Positions 11,964 through 22,954 are shown, numbered from the stretch's first letter. The stretch: 64,000 nucleotides of DNA from Sorghum bicolor (GCF_000003195.3 NC_012871.2:2839997-2903996), one strand, 5' to 3'. Notes: generated by a model from the sequence alone, not told the origin. Translations and numbers: made by a program.

Positions 11964-13196
11964 ATGGCTGGGAATGTAGCAATTCTCCTCCTGCTAGCAG
12001 TGTCATTAGCCCCAATAGTTTCTCCACACCAAGAACGAAGTTTGGGTGCAGAGACGCTGAGAAGGTGCGCATCCTTAACGACTGCAGAGACTTCATAAGC
12101 TCGGAGGTGGGGTTGTGATCGCAAGCAGAAACAACGATTTTCACTAGTAGACAGAGGTACGCGGTTCGCATCCCTTTTCTACAGGCGGTTTGGCTGTGTT
12201 GATGGCTTGTGGAAATAAATTTTTTCACAGGCGGGTGACTGAGAACCGCCTATAGAAATCTTTTTGTAGAAAATACAAAATCGGAAATTTTCCACATGCG
12301 GGTAAGTGAGAATCGCATGTGGAAATGCATTTCTATAGGTGGTTCAGTTATACCAACCGCCTGTAGAATTTTTTTTCTAGAAAATACGAAATTGGTTTTT
12401 AAAAATAGAGAAAAAAAGATTTTCGCGCGTAGCCTCCTCTATCACTCCACCTATTACTCAGTTGTGTCTATATTATAGTTTAGTTCCCCACATACTATCA
12501 TAAACTAATCATAAATTGATTATTTGAGGCCCTAAACAGATTCAAATGGAAAAGTCATCAACTACAAAGTTTTACAACTTTTTAAGATCTACAACTTTTA
12601 TATTGGTAGTTCCTTCATCCGAGGTCATTTACAAAATTTGAATTTCAAATTTGAGAAATTCAAACATAGTTTTCGATGACAAGATGATTTCAAATGAAAA
12701 AAATTATCAACTACAAAGTTCCATAACTTTTCAAGATCTACAACTTTCATTTTGACGGTTTTTTCAAACGAGGTCATTTGAAAAGCTCAAAAAATTCAAG
12801 TTCAAATTATTTCTACCGGCGGATTTCTTAAGAAACCGCATGTAGAAATATGATTTCTACAGGTGGTTTCTTAGGAGAACCGCATGTAGAAATACATGAT
12901 TTCTACATGCAGTTTTGTTAGAAAAACCGCCTATAAAATTTGATTTTCACAGGCAATTTTTTAGTCGGGTAAGCCAATTTCTTTCTACAGACGTTCTTTA
13001 ATTGAAACCGCTTGTAAAAATTATGCTCCACCGCTGGCTTTGAGCACTTCTGTACTGGTGTTTTGCTGGGCTGTGCGAGCGGTGCCGGGCATGGATATGG
13101 ATTGCATCCTCACTCTCCTCACGCCTGTCCAGAAGAAGCAACATAGTCAAGGCAAGATCCTCGCCCTTAGAAATTACTGCAGGTAGGTAATTGGGG
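11964..13196 (+). pseudogene. Broken copy of the secreted Cys-rich protein gene
   Basis: Exonic parts 11964-12138 and about 13061-13196 align with the intact gene at 14386-14685: MAGNVAILLLLAVSLA matches MAGKVAILLLLVVSLA, and the tail reads MDCILTLLTPVQKKQ, then KILALRNYC, against the same region of the intact copy. Breaks: a net +2-bp difference after SPHQ shifts the frame, a TGA follows at about 12117, and a 0.9-kb CACTA-like element is inserted in the middle (12142-13060). A LINE-like insertion also sits just upstream of the ATG. It cannot make the full protein. Confidence 0.88.
12142..13060. mobile_element. Small non-autonomous CACTA-like element inside the broken gene
   Basis: 919 bp. 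Left end CACTAGTAGACAG, right end ...CTTCTGTACTGGTG (reverse complement CACCAGTACAG), with TTT at both outer edges. Subterminal motifs of the type TTTCTACAGGCGGTT and its complement AACCGCCTGTAGAAA recur many times (about 12170-12370 and 12825-13015), as in CACTA subterminal repeats. No coding capacity. Removing it together with one TTT restores alignment with the intact paralog. Confidence 0.85.
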
Positions 13197-14276
13197 GCGG
13201 CTGCAATCGCTGATGGGGTGAATGGCCATATATAATGATGATGATTAGTGAGGAGAAAAGATATACGTGATGTGGTTGATGATAGAATAAAGTCCGAAAA
13301 ATAATTAGTTATGTGCATGTATCTCTGATCAATAATGAAATTAGAATAAATCATGTGTCTCCTTTTTCTGTGTTGAGCATGTATGTCATCATTATTTCGG
13401 ATGCAACGTACTTGTGACATTGTCCACTAGTTTACTAATACAGATGTGATGTCAAACAGCAGTAGTGATGCATGTACTATGGTTTACTCAAAATTAGTCC
13501 ATACTACATCACTCACACAAGTGTATTGCACCGTCCTTAAATCAATCATGCTGAATTTGCAGCTGCATGTAAAATACTTTGCAATGCAAATATATATGGC
13601 AAACAAGCCAAGTTTTCATCATGATCCCACAATATACGCTTAGTGCTGTTGGTTTTGAAAAACACAATCTTGAGTGTAGATTCCACACAAACTAACATAT
13701 ATAAAGGACATATTTTGACATATATAAATATCTAAACCCTAGCTTTAAGAAACCTTTGACTCCTCCATAAATGTAGTATACTCACTACCTTAATTGCTAT
13801 TATATAAGATATGTATCTTTTTCTATATAAATATTATAAAAAATAGTACAATAATTCAGTGATATCTATCTTTACATATCCAAGAATTAAAGGCATGCAT
13901 GTTAGTTGGTGGGTGTGGGGGTACTTCCCTTTGACTTCTCCATAAATGTAGTAAACTTTACTATATATGGTATCTATCTATCTATCTTTTTTCTATATCA
14001 ATATTATGTATAAATATTTCACCTTACTATATGGTATCTATCTATCTTTTTGCTATATCAATATTATATATAAAAACAGTAAATTAATACATTAATATCT
14101 ATCTTTTGCTATATGGTATCTATCTTTTACTTTATAAATCTTGTAAAACTAGTAAACTAATTCAGTAATATCTATCTTTTGCTATATATATGGTATCCAA
14201 GAAGTGTTTTCATATATCCAAGAATTGAAGGCATGCATATGTTAGCTAGCCTGTGGGTGGGTACTTCCTCATATAT

Positions 14277-14285
14277 TATATATAG
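14277..14285 (+). promoter_or_regulatory. Candidate TATA box of the secreted-protein gene
   Basis: TATATATAG lies about 100 bp before the ATG at 14386. The same TATATAG followed by AAGCACATACAATGGAGT is conserved upstream of the broken copy (from 11743), which supports it as the core promoter. Confidence 0.5.
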
Positions 14286-14385
14286 AAAGCACATACAATG
14301 GAGTCCTAGACATACATAGTAGTACCAAATACGAACTCCAGCAAGTCCCTAATAAACTGCTGGATCTATATTAGCTAGCCTGAAG

Positions 14386-14685
14386 ATGGCTGGGAAAGTA
14401 GCAATTCTCCTCCTGCTAGTAGTGTCATTAGCCGCCATGGCTTCTCCACACCAAGCCAAGCTTGGGTGCAGAGACTTCGAGAAGGCGCGCATCCTTCATG
14501 ATTGCAGAGAATTCATCAGGCCCGAAGGCAGGTATATTATCCCAACGCGAAACGGCAATTGTTGCTGGGCGGTGCGAGTAGTGCCGGGTCTGGACATGCC
14601 TTGCATCATCACTCTCCTCACGCCTGTCGAGAGGAAGCAAAATAGTGAAAGCAAGATCCTCGGCCTTAGAAATGTGTGTATGTAA
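14386..14685 (+). CDS. Small secreted Cys-rich protein, LTP/bifunctional-inhibitor-like
   Basis: Single-exon, 99 aa. A strong signal peptide (MAGKVAILLLLVVSLAAMAS, cleavage near 20-25) precedes a short mature chain with six cysteines: C28, C40, C59-C60, C73, C98. The CC pair, helix-like spacing and ITLLTPVE segment recall the eight-cysteine LTP/trypsin-alpha-amylase inhibitor fold, but two of the eight cysteines (the first of CxC and one late one) are absent, so membership is inferred. Probable apoplastic role in lipid binding or defence; ligand unknown. The start is fixed by the signal peptide and by conservation in the broken copy. It is the surviving member of a tandem pair. Confidence 0.75.
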   Translation: MAGKVAILLLLVVSLAAMASPHQAKLGCRDFEKARILHDCREFIRPEGRYIIPTRNGNCCWAVRVVPGLDMPCIITLLTPVERKQNSESKILGLRNVCM

Positions 14686-14870
14686 TTGGGTCGGCGAACT
14701 GATAAAATCCAAAAGAATAATCAGGTTTTGGGCATGTATCTTTGAATAATAATGAAAACAGAATAAATCATATGTCTCCTTTTTTCTGTTGGGCATGTAT
14801 ATCATGATTATTTCATATGCAAATGTAATTGTGGCTTGTCCACTAGTTTACTAGTACAATGTGTGACATC

Positions 14871-15046
14871 AACAGCAGTAGTGATTCATGTACTCCGGTT
14901 TTAAGAGAGACAAAAATTATGAGTTGGCGAATTGCACATTGTTTAAAGGTATGTTTAGATTTATTAGTGCTAGTTATTGTTAGCAGCTAATATTAGAGTT
15001 ACCGGATTCAAACGAGAACTAATAGCTCGAAATGAAGTACCTGGTT
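14871..15046 (+). repeat. Segment duplicated at 24495-24666
   Basis: 'gtagtgattcatgtactccggtttt...aattatgagttggcgaattgcac...aaaggtatgtttagatttattagtgcta' recurs at 24495-24666 just upstream of the second tRNA-Met, and its first part also at 13448. It marks the end of the secreted-protein duplication unit. Confidence 0.75.
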
Positions 15047-15682
15047 AATAAAAACTTATGATGTGCAAACTTGCTAATCAAACACTTACTAATTTGATTA
15101 AAATTGTTACCTAAGGTCTAGGGACCAAAAGTATCCCCTAGTATTAGATGATGTGGATCGCTACACTGGTACACGTTCGGGCATTAGCACCGGTCGGGAA
15201 GGGCCTGTTGCCCCGGTTCCCGAGCCGGTGCTGCCCTTCCAGGACTAAAGGCCCACCCTTTAGTCCCGGTCCGGGCAACCGGGGCTAAAGCCCCCCCCCT
15301 TTAACACCGGTTGGTAATAACAACCGGTGTTAAAGGGTCCTGCCAGGGCTGCCACGTTGCAGGACCCTTTAACACCGGTGTTAAAGGGTTTCTTTTTCTT
15401 TTTTTTGTTCACTTCTTCGGTTCTGTTTATTGTTTATATATAATATATAATAACAGGTTTTTCAATACATGTTTTTCTGATACAATAATATATTTATATT
15501 AAGCATATTAAGCATATATAAATAGAAATTATAGGCTTAGCTTAATAATTAAGCTTTGCTTATAATAAAATGAATAGACCACATCAAAAATTAAATAGAT
15601 ATGTAAAAAGCTTTATATATATATAGTTTTATATGTACAAAATTCGTAACACATATATACATAGAGTTTTTTCTCCCAATGT

Positions 15683-18600
15683 CTACAAACGATACAAATG
15701 ATCATCGTTGTTTGGAATAAGAGTTTCGTTGCCGTTAAAGTGAAACTCGCCGTTTGGATTGATCACTTGTTCGCGGAGAAATCCTGCTATCGTCTCTTGG
15801 ATAGCTTTGATTCGGTCTTGTTGTAGGACCTTTTCCCTCAGCCATTCCGTCTTTAATTTAAAATAAATAAAAAAGGTATTAGTTATCTAAGTTATTCAAT
15901 ATAATTCAGGAGATAATGAAAAGAGACATGTAACGTACTCTGAGCGTCTCTATGGGTGTTTGATTGACTTGTGCCATCATGAATTTGCACACGTAATATG
16001 CACATAGATTGTTCCCCCTTCTTGTCTTAAACACCACTGTATGATATATATATATAAATATTCACGACCACGACAATAAGAAGGCTAAAAGTTAGCGAAA
16101 GTTTGTTAGCTAGTAGAACTTACTTGTGGATGTATTATGTTAAGCGGCGCTTTACATCCACTGAGATGTTCACGGTCAATGAATCTTTCCCAAACCCTAT
16201 ACACAGCCATTGTGGATCGTGAACTAATAATTACAGAGTTATATTATGATATTTTTGTAGCTGAGATCGACATTACGTACCTTTGAATAATGTTTACCAT
16301 TTGTTGATAATTTTCTTGTGGTTTTCTCATTGAGTCAAAGATTATTAACCGGTTCTTGGGAATTTCAATGACCATGAGTATCCAGTGAAAGCTGTTTACA
16401 CACACATATATATAGTCAGTCCTATAATGTAAAATAAAATATGCATACACTTAATAACTATATAACTCACTCGAAGTTGAAGGGGAAGAGTATTTTTTGT
16501 TTTTCTTTTTGGTTCACAAAGAACCTCATAAGATTGGTGCAGACTTCTGTCTCATGATCTGCTGTCCACACTGCCTGCGGAGCCTTGAAAACAATATAAG
16601 GGTCAACGAACCCAATACTATTGTCATTTTTCATTCTGAGCTCTCTCATTTGGTGCCTGCATATATACATACAAATCCTAAGTGTGTAAGGATTATATAC
16701 ATGTAATTAAATAAGTTAGAAGTATAATAAAAAGAAAAAAATACTTACAGACAAAAGCAGCTGAGAAGAGATTTGTTAAGAGCGTCGAGGTGGCATAATT
16801 GGTGCAATTCTTCGAACTGCACGTATATGAGGTCATCTCCACGGAAGTAGTGATGTTGTCTAATACGAACAGAAATCCAATTATCTCCCCTTTTAGACGC
16901 CTCAATGCACCATTTGTTTATTGCAAACATTTGTGTGCCGAGCTCGTGTAAACGCTTAGGGTCGAATAGACTCCTGCCCGGTTCATATCTTGCCCTCCAT
17001 TGATCAACTACCTCGGCTTTTTCAAATGTTTGGCATCCAAGAATGGCGGCAATTTCTTCCATATTTAAACCGCTCTGTCCAAAGTAACGCTCAAGCGAGT
17101 CTAGCTCAGACAACGCTAAGGATTTCTTTGGCATCAAGTCTTCATTTGAACGTGACAGTCATGGGACTTCAAGTTCAGGAATTTCTTCTCTGGCACATTA
17201 ATTATTCCCTTGATATTGGAGGAGAATCCAGATGGGACCTTGATGCTGCTAAGACATTCAAACATGCTTTCCTTCTCTTCTTTGCTCAGAGTGTAGCTAG
17301 CAGGGCTTAAGTAATGACGTCCATCATCTGTCTTTTCTGGATGCAGGTTGTCTCGTTCTTTCATGCGCTGCAAGTCTTGTCGTGCTTCAAGTGAATCCTT
17401 AGACTTCCCATAGACACCCATGAATCCGAGCAAGTTCACACAAAGATTCTTTGTCAGGTGCATCACGTCGATCGCGTTGCGGACCTCTAGGATATTCCAG
17501 CAAGGTAGCTCCCAAAATATGGATTTCTTCTTCCACATGGGTACGTGTCCCTTAGCATCCTTGGGAATAGGTTCGCTACCTCGTCCCTTTCCAAATACCA
17601 CTTTTATATCCTTGACCATTTCGAGTACATCATCCCCGGTTCGATTGAGAGGTTTGATCCGGTGGTCTGCCTTCCCTTTAAAATGCTTGCCTTTCTTTCG
17701 TACTGGGTGGTTCACAGGAAGAAACCGACGGTGGCCAAGGTACACGACCTTTCGACATTTTTTCAAAAATACACAGTCAAGGTCTTCATAACAATGTGTG
17801 CATGCATTATATCCCTTGTTTGACTGGCCTGAAAGATTACTCAGAGCTGGCCAATCATTGATTGTTACAAACAGCAATGCTCGCAGGTCAAAGTGCTCTT
17901 GTTTGTACTCATCCCACACGCGAACTCCTGGTTTGCTCCATAAAAGTTGAAGTTCCTCAACTAATGGCCTTAGGTAGACATCTATGTCATTGCCAGGTTG
18001 CTTCGGTCCTTGGATAAGCACCGGCATCATAATAAACTTCCGCTTCATGCATAGCCATGGAGGAAGGTTGTAGATACATAGAGTAACTGGCCAAGTGCTG
18101 TGACTACTGCTCTGCTCACCGAAAGGATTCATACCATCTGTACTTAAGGCGAACCGCAAGTTTCTAGCATCATCTGCAAAATCTGGGAATTCTCTGTCTA
18201 TCGCTCTCCACTGGGATCCATCGGCAGGGTGTCTCAGCATATTGTCTATCTTACGGTCTTCTTTATGCCACCGCAACAACTTTGCATTGTCCTTATTTCT
18301 GAACAGACGTTTTAATCGTGGTATTATAGGAGCATACCACATAACCTTGGCTGGAATTTTCTTCCTATGACGTTCTTCACCCTCAACATCGCCAGGATCA
18401 TCTCGTCTAATCTTATACCGTGATGCCTTACATACAGGACATGCATCCAAATTCTCGTATTCCTCCCCACGGTAGAGGATGCAGTCATTAGGACATGCGT
18501 GTATCTTCTGGATTTCTAATCCCAAAGGACAGACAACCTGTTTTGCTTCATACGTAGTGGTGGGCAATTCGTTGTCTTTCGGAAGCATCTTTTTTATGAT

Positions 18601-19203
18601 CTTCAATAACTGCCCAAATTCCTTGTCAGATGTACCATTCTTTGCCTTCCATTGCAGCAATTCTAGTGTGGTACCCAGCTTTTTTTGCCCCTCCTCAGCG
18701 GTGGGATATAGCGATTTCCTGTGGTCCTCTAGCATGCGCTCGAACTTGGCTTTCTCTTTATCACTTTCACATTCTCTTTGTGCATCACGGATGGCATCAC
18801 CAAAAGCATCATCGCCCCGATCATCTTCTGTCGCCACCTCTTCTTCATTATCTACCCCTATTGCAACATCATTGAAGCGACCGTACTGAGCAATAATATT
18901 GGCATGGTCCAATTCTTCTTCTTCTTCTTCTTCTTCTTCTTCTTCTTCACCTTCATCCATTATAATCCCGCTTTCTCCATGTTTGGTCCAACAAATGTAG
19001 TTTGGTACGAAACCTGACTTTAATAAGTGTGAATGAAGAGTTCTTGAGTTAGAATATTCCATCAAATTCTTGCACACGGCACATGGACAGCACATGAAAC
19101 CGTCCCTCTTATTTGACTCGGCCACATTTAAGAAATAGTGCACGCCATTAATGAACTCTTCGGAGCGCCGATCGACATTATACATCCAATTACGTGTTAC
19201 CAT
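15683..19203 (-). pseudogene. CACTA transposase, TNP2 type fused to a Ulp1/C48 protease-like part, defective
   Basis: Minus-strand exons by splice signals: 17137-19203 (a CAG acceptor directly precedes the ATG), 16749-17137, 16471-16656, 16281-16391, 16134-16196, 15939-16036, 15683-15850. The first part has a transposase-associated Cys/His region (FMCCPCAVC..., TLHSHLLKSGF), an acidic poly-Glu run (18907-18955) and the TNP2 core (GMNPFGEQSSSHSTWPV, NLPPWLCMKRKFIMM, IDVYLRPLVEELQLLW). The distal exons form a Ulp1-like domain: GFVDPYIVF, FPFNFDFHWIL (His), IIFDSMRK (Asp), LCAYYVCKFM (Cys). Damage: after HDCHV the expected TNP2 continuation is missing and the frame changes near 17137, suggesting an internal deletion, and the G-run at 16014-16018 is one base short, shifting the frame just before the catalytic Cys. 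Family role: DDE-type cut-and-paste transposase; the protease-like part has unclear function. Confidence 0.9.
18907..18955 (-). repeat. (TTC)n microsatellite encoding poly-Glu
   Basis: An in-frame GAA/GAG run on the minus strand within the transposase, giving about 14 consecutive glutamates. A typical site of length polymorphism. Confidence 0.85.
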
Positions 19204-20100
19204 CTGCATTAAATATAACATATATATTATGAAAACCATGCACACATATACTTTCTCATCTTATTGCACAACATGTCTAAGATACATAGTTGATTAATTT
19301 AGGAAAGCTTGGCTACAACAAATACAATCGCAACTAGCACTAAAAAAACCAAAACTAAATTGCACTTAAGCAACATAATTAGTTCGCGTCCGATCCTAAC
19401 TATAATAGAAAGATCATTCGCTTGATCAACATCATTAAAATAACAACGTGGATTTGAGCTAAAAATAATGCGAACATCACAAGCCAAAAACAACATGAAA
19501 AGACAAGAAAGACAAAAGTTAGTCACCTCCAAGCACGAAGAGACGATGACGGAGTCGAAGAAGATCAACGATGGGCGTTGGAGATGAAGAACAAGCAAGA
19601 AGAAGCTCCAAGAACAACAATGGTGCTCTCGGTTTCAAATGGGCAGAGGGGAGGAGGGAGCCGGCCTATAAACCGGAACTTTAGCACCGGTTCAGGAAAA
19701 AACCGGTGCTAAAGGGTCACCCTTTAGCACCGGTTTGTAACAAAAACCGGTGCTAAAGGGTTTGCCTCGGACCGTGGCTCACCAGTCAATGCTAAAGGGT
19801 CTCTGTCCCGACAGCACCTGTCAGTAGCCGTTGGGCAGGACCCTTTAGCACCGGTTCGTGTTACGAACCGGTGTTAAAGGGCTCTTTAACCCCGGGCCAC
19901 AAAATGGCCGAGGTTTTTGGCCATTTTGAGCATCGACCAATGCCTCATTCTGTAGTAGTGCTAGGTTGCATGGAGAGATTGAAAGTTAATGGGGAATGCT
20001 TTGGTAAGATGTATATGTAATAGATTTGAATAATAGGTGCTCAAAATTTGTAATGACAGATACCTACGGGAACATATACAACTTTCATAAAAAAGCAAAT

Positions 20101-20187
20101 GGGTTCTGGCACAGTTGGCTCGTGTGTAGGTTCTAATCTGAGTTAAATCTTGACTTGATGATAAATCTTGAGGTCCAGTGATCGCAG
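20101..20187 (+). pseudogene. Decayed tRNA-Met relic
   Basis: GGGTTCTGGCACAGTTGGCT...GTGTAGGTTCTAAT matches the first half of the genuine tRNA-Met genes (10147, 24714), and 'ataaatcttgaggtccagtgatcg' matches the second half weakly. The anticodon (CTAAT in place of CTCAT), B-box and acceptor pairing are lost and no T-run follows, so it cannot be functional. Its place, just after the CACTA element, mirrors the spacing of the duplicated block and the tRNA at 24.5-24.8 kb. Confidence 0.7.
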
Positions 20188-20239
20188 GAAATATCGGATA
20201 ACTGATTGGTTTATACAATTTGAATATCGACATGCATCT

Positions 20240-21226
20240 ACATGTATACCTGCAACACAGAAAATAGTAATGACAATCTCTAGAATAAAATTACACGGAT
20301 CCTCTGCTGGGATCTAGCTTTAGGTAACCATCTGCTGCTTCTTACTGTGATCAAGGGATCGAACATATCCAAGCATAGCATCTACGGCCACATCAATTAG
20401 CATCAAAGATAAACAAGTAAACTAACCAACCTTGGTCTGCCTCAAAACCATATGAACTTTAACTATATATGTCAGATATATTTACATATGGAGCAAACCA
20501 TTTTTCTATGGAAAGGGAATATTCATAATTTCGTCAAACATACCATAGCCGCACACAAAGAACTCAGAGTAAGGAAAAAAAATAAAAAATACACATTAAG
20601 GCAGATTGCATCATCTTTACCTTAATGGTACCACTATAGGAATGTAGAGAAATTGCTGACCTGCATGGAGGTGGGTAACGCATGCATGCTGTGTCTCACT
20701 CTAAAATCCTACAATTATCCAACTGATAACTATTTAGTTAAACATATATAAGGGTCCCTCATCCTCTGTTTCACTATCATAATAACTAAATTCTAAACAT
20801 TGACATGATGACCAAAGTTGCCAAAATGAACTTACTAAAATTAAAGTAAAATCATCTTAACATCTGAAGGAAAAAGGCACTACATTTGATTTCAAGAATG
20901 GGATTGCACATGTTTGAGGTGCTTAAAGGATTGTGCAATTCCTAGCCCCGCCCAGGCAGACTGAGCCGAGAAGGAAGAAGAAAGGTCCCGACAAGCTCTA
21001 TCCATTCCACCGTCATCCTCGTCAGTTTCACGAAGCCCAGATCTCCTCTTGTCAACCCTACAGTGAACCAAGAACAAAAAAATTTCGGTAAAAGGCTTGT
21101 CAGAGATAAAGCAAACCGACCAAAGGAACATCATATATCAGCGAGTCCAAGAAACCATTGAAGAAGAAGAAGAAGAAGGGGGTCAACCTTTTTGGTCACA
21201 CGCCGATCCTGAGATCACCCACCAAT
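20240..21226. other. Intergenic; possible decayed minus-strand exon
   Basis: Mostly AT-rich. On the minus strand at 20892-21062, an acceptor-like CACTGTAG|GGTTGAC precedes a frame reading DKRRSGLRETDEDDGG and ending in a stop at 20892. Together with a GC-rich minus-strand ORF starting at 22304 this could be a remnant of a gene since broken by MITE insertions. No domain is recognised. Confidence 0.2.
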
Positions 21227-21229
21227 TAA

Positions 21230-21472
21230 GGCCTTGTTTAGATGCAAAAAGTTTTTAGATTTTGACACTGTAGCATTTTCGTTTTTATTTGACAAACATT
21301 GTTTAATTATGGAGTAACTAGGCTTAAAAGATTCGTCTCGTGATTTACAGATAAACTGTATAATTAGTTATTCCTTTTATCTATATTTAATACTTCATGC
21401 ATGTGTTACAAGATTCGATGTGACGGGGAATCTTGTAAAGTTTTGGGTTTTTGGGTGTATCTAAACAAGGCC
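21230..21472. mobile_element. Tourist/PIF-like MITE, TSD TAA
   Basis: GGCCTTGTTTAGATG ... CATCTAAACAAGGCC-type ends, with TAA on both sides (21227-21229, 21473-21475). Interior 'gattcgtctcgtgatttacag' and 'cgatgtgacggggaatct' are diagnostic of this family. Confidence 0.88.
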
Positions 21473-21516
21473 TAACTCCTCCCGCAAGTCGCCAGCAATG
21501 ACGCTGCCGAAGCTGA

Positions 21517-21758
21517 GGCCTTGTTTAGTTCAAAAAAATTTGCAAAATAGGAATAGTAGTATTTTCGTTTGTATTTGACAAATATTGTCTAATTATGGAC
21601 TAACTAGGCTCAAAAGATTCGTCTCGTCAATTCCGACCAAACTGTACAATTAGTTTTTATTTTGATCTATATTTAATACTCCATGCATACGTCTAAAGAT
21701 TCGATGTGACAGGAAATCTGAAAAATTTTACAAAATTTTTGAGGAACTAAACAAGGCC
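21517..21758. mobile_element. Tourist/PIF-like MITE, TSD TGA
   Basis: GGCCTTGTTTAGTTC start and GAACTAAACAAGGCC end, flanked by TGA on both sides (21514-21516, 21759-21761). It lies only 44 bp from the previous member. Confidence 0.88.
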
Positions 21759-21761
21759 TGA

Positions 21762-22310
21762 ATCCATGAACCCCGTCAAGCAACAGGTAGCAGGTGACCA
21801 GGTGGGGTTCAGATGGGTGGCAGAGGATGAGTAGTGGAGGCAAGGTACGATCGAATCCAGCGGTGTCCAAATCCTTGGGGGAGCCTTAAATAAAAAAAAA
21901 GAAATCCATGCGGAGGATCTCGCCGTTCGCATGCATGAGATGATCTCAACAATGCGGAAGAGGAGGCCGGCGATTCGGAGACCCACCTCGATCATGCTGC
22001 ATTTGAGGAGGCCGCCGCAGCTTGTCGCTGACCTCATTGCTGTAGATCTTATTACCATCTCTGGAGAAGGAAGAATGCGAGAGCCGGAGAGCTGATCGAG
22101 AGCAACAACAACTGGAGGAATAAGGACGGCAGATTCGGAGACCCACCGCGATTGGCGTCCGTGCGAGGTCCGCGGCGGTGGCCGCATGAGCCGTGTGCTT
22201 CGTCGGCGACGTGAGCTCCCACCGGTCCCTAATTGCCTGATGGAAACAGAGCGCAGCTTCTCCCCAACGCTGTATGCGATGGTTTCGACTGTCTCGTCAC
22301 ACATGTAGAC
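21762..22310 (-). other. GC-rich segment with an unassigned minus-strand ORF
   Basis: An ORF from 22304 down to 21747 encodes 185 aa (MCDETVETIAYSVGEKLRS...) but its end runs into MITE sequence. It is arginine/serine/proline-rich at the start. A 'gattcggagacccacc' segment is present twice (about 21975 and 22131). I recognise no domain; it may be a real first exon or a chance frame in GC-rich DNA. Confidence 0.2.
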
Positions 22311-22574
22311 GTCGAGTCTAAGTTAGACGTCATTTCTGCGTTTTTTTTCCTTCTCTTCTCATTAAATTAGCTGTCACATCAGCAAATTGTCTACGTAAAA
22401 AACTCAACCTGTGGGGTAAGACAACCCTTAGGTATTGCATTAAGAAGAAGACCTTTCCATGTAGGTTGAGAAAATCTCGGAACCTTTACTTCATCCATAC
22501 GTAGTGTCATCGTAGCCCATGTGAGAACACGATGGGCCTAGATCGGTGTTTTGGCATGAGACAGATGAGAGGAT

Positions 22575-22675
22575 TTTTTTTAACCCCAGCCTAAATTTTG
22601 CTCCCACGGAAAGTCGAACCCGTCGTTGCGTTGCTCTAACCAACTGGACTAGAGGCCCTTTGGCCCAAATTATCT
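22575..22675 (-). mobile_element. Possible tRNA-derived SINE
   Basis: On the minus strand: A-box-like TAGTCCAGTTGG (22640-22651) and B-box-like GGGTTCGACTT (22611-22621) at Pol III promoter spacing, then an A-rich run (reverse of 'ttttttttaacc', 22573-22583). There is no cloverleaf acceptor pairing, so it is not a tRNA. SINE identity is inferred; TSDs were not found. Confidence 0.45.
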
Positions 22676-22954
22676 ACATGGCAAGGTAACTAATAGAGAT
22701 AAAAACCATGATGGATTCTAAATGGGATTTTAAGCTAAAAATGATTATGAAGGGAGTATTATGAAATACTTGTTGAATAAATAGATTTTTAGCAAATTTA
22801 GAACAAATTAGGTCTCATTTGGCATAGCTCAACTTTAATAGTGAAGTTGTATTGAGGGGTTTTAGCTTAATGAGCAACTTTCTCAGTAAAGCATGGCAGA
22901 TCTAGGATTTCAATCATGAGTGTATGGACGAAAACGATATAGTTCATCTACATA

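Larger units (their letters stand above)
10985..14880 (+). repeat. Tandem segmental duplication carrying the secreted-protein gene
   Basis: Unit 1 (about 10985-13480) and unit 2 (about 13485-14880) share colinear text: 'aattagtccat..', 'cactttgcaatg', the 'tagcgctg/tagtgctg..' segment, 'acccaagaattaaaggcatgcatgttag', 'aagcacatacaatggagt', the gene itself and its 3' flank ('tgttgagcatgtat', 'gtccactagtttact'). Unit 1 is longer mainly through three insertions (fold-back MITE, LINE-like, CACTA-like). Confidence 0.8.
15164..19960 (-). mobile_element. Complete CACTA (En/Spm) transposon, 4.8 kb
   Basis: The left end CACTGGTACACG and right end (reverse complement) CACTACTACAGA are imperfect TIRs. 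The 3-bp TSD CTA is present on both sides (15161-15163, 19961-19963). Subterminal repeats of ACCGGTGCTAAAGGG/CCCTTTAGCACCGGT type cluster at 15175-15390 and 19670-19900. The transposase runs right to left, so the 19.96-kb end is the 5' end. The TSD still matches exactly, but the inner gene is damaged (see the transposase entry), so it would need help in trans to move. Confidence 0.95.

Noticed and set aside
17420..18889. Plus-strand ORFs of 80-136 aa inside the CACTA element
   Set aside because: Antisense shadows of the TNP2 coding exon.
22605..22675. tRNA gene on the minus strand
   Set aside because: A- and B-box-like words are present but acceptor-stem pairing and a proper anticodon arm are not; listed instead as a possible SINE.
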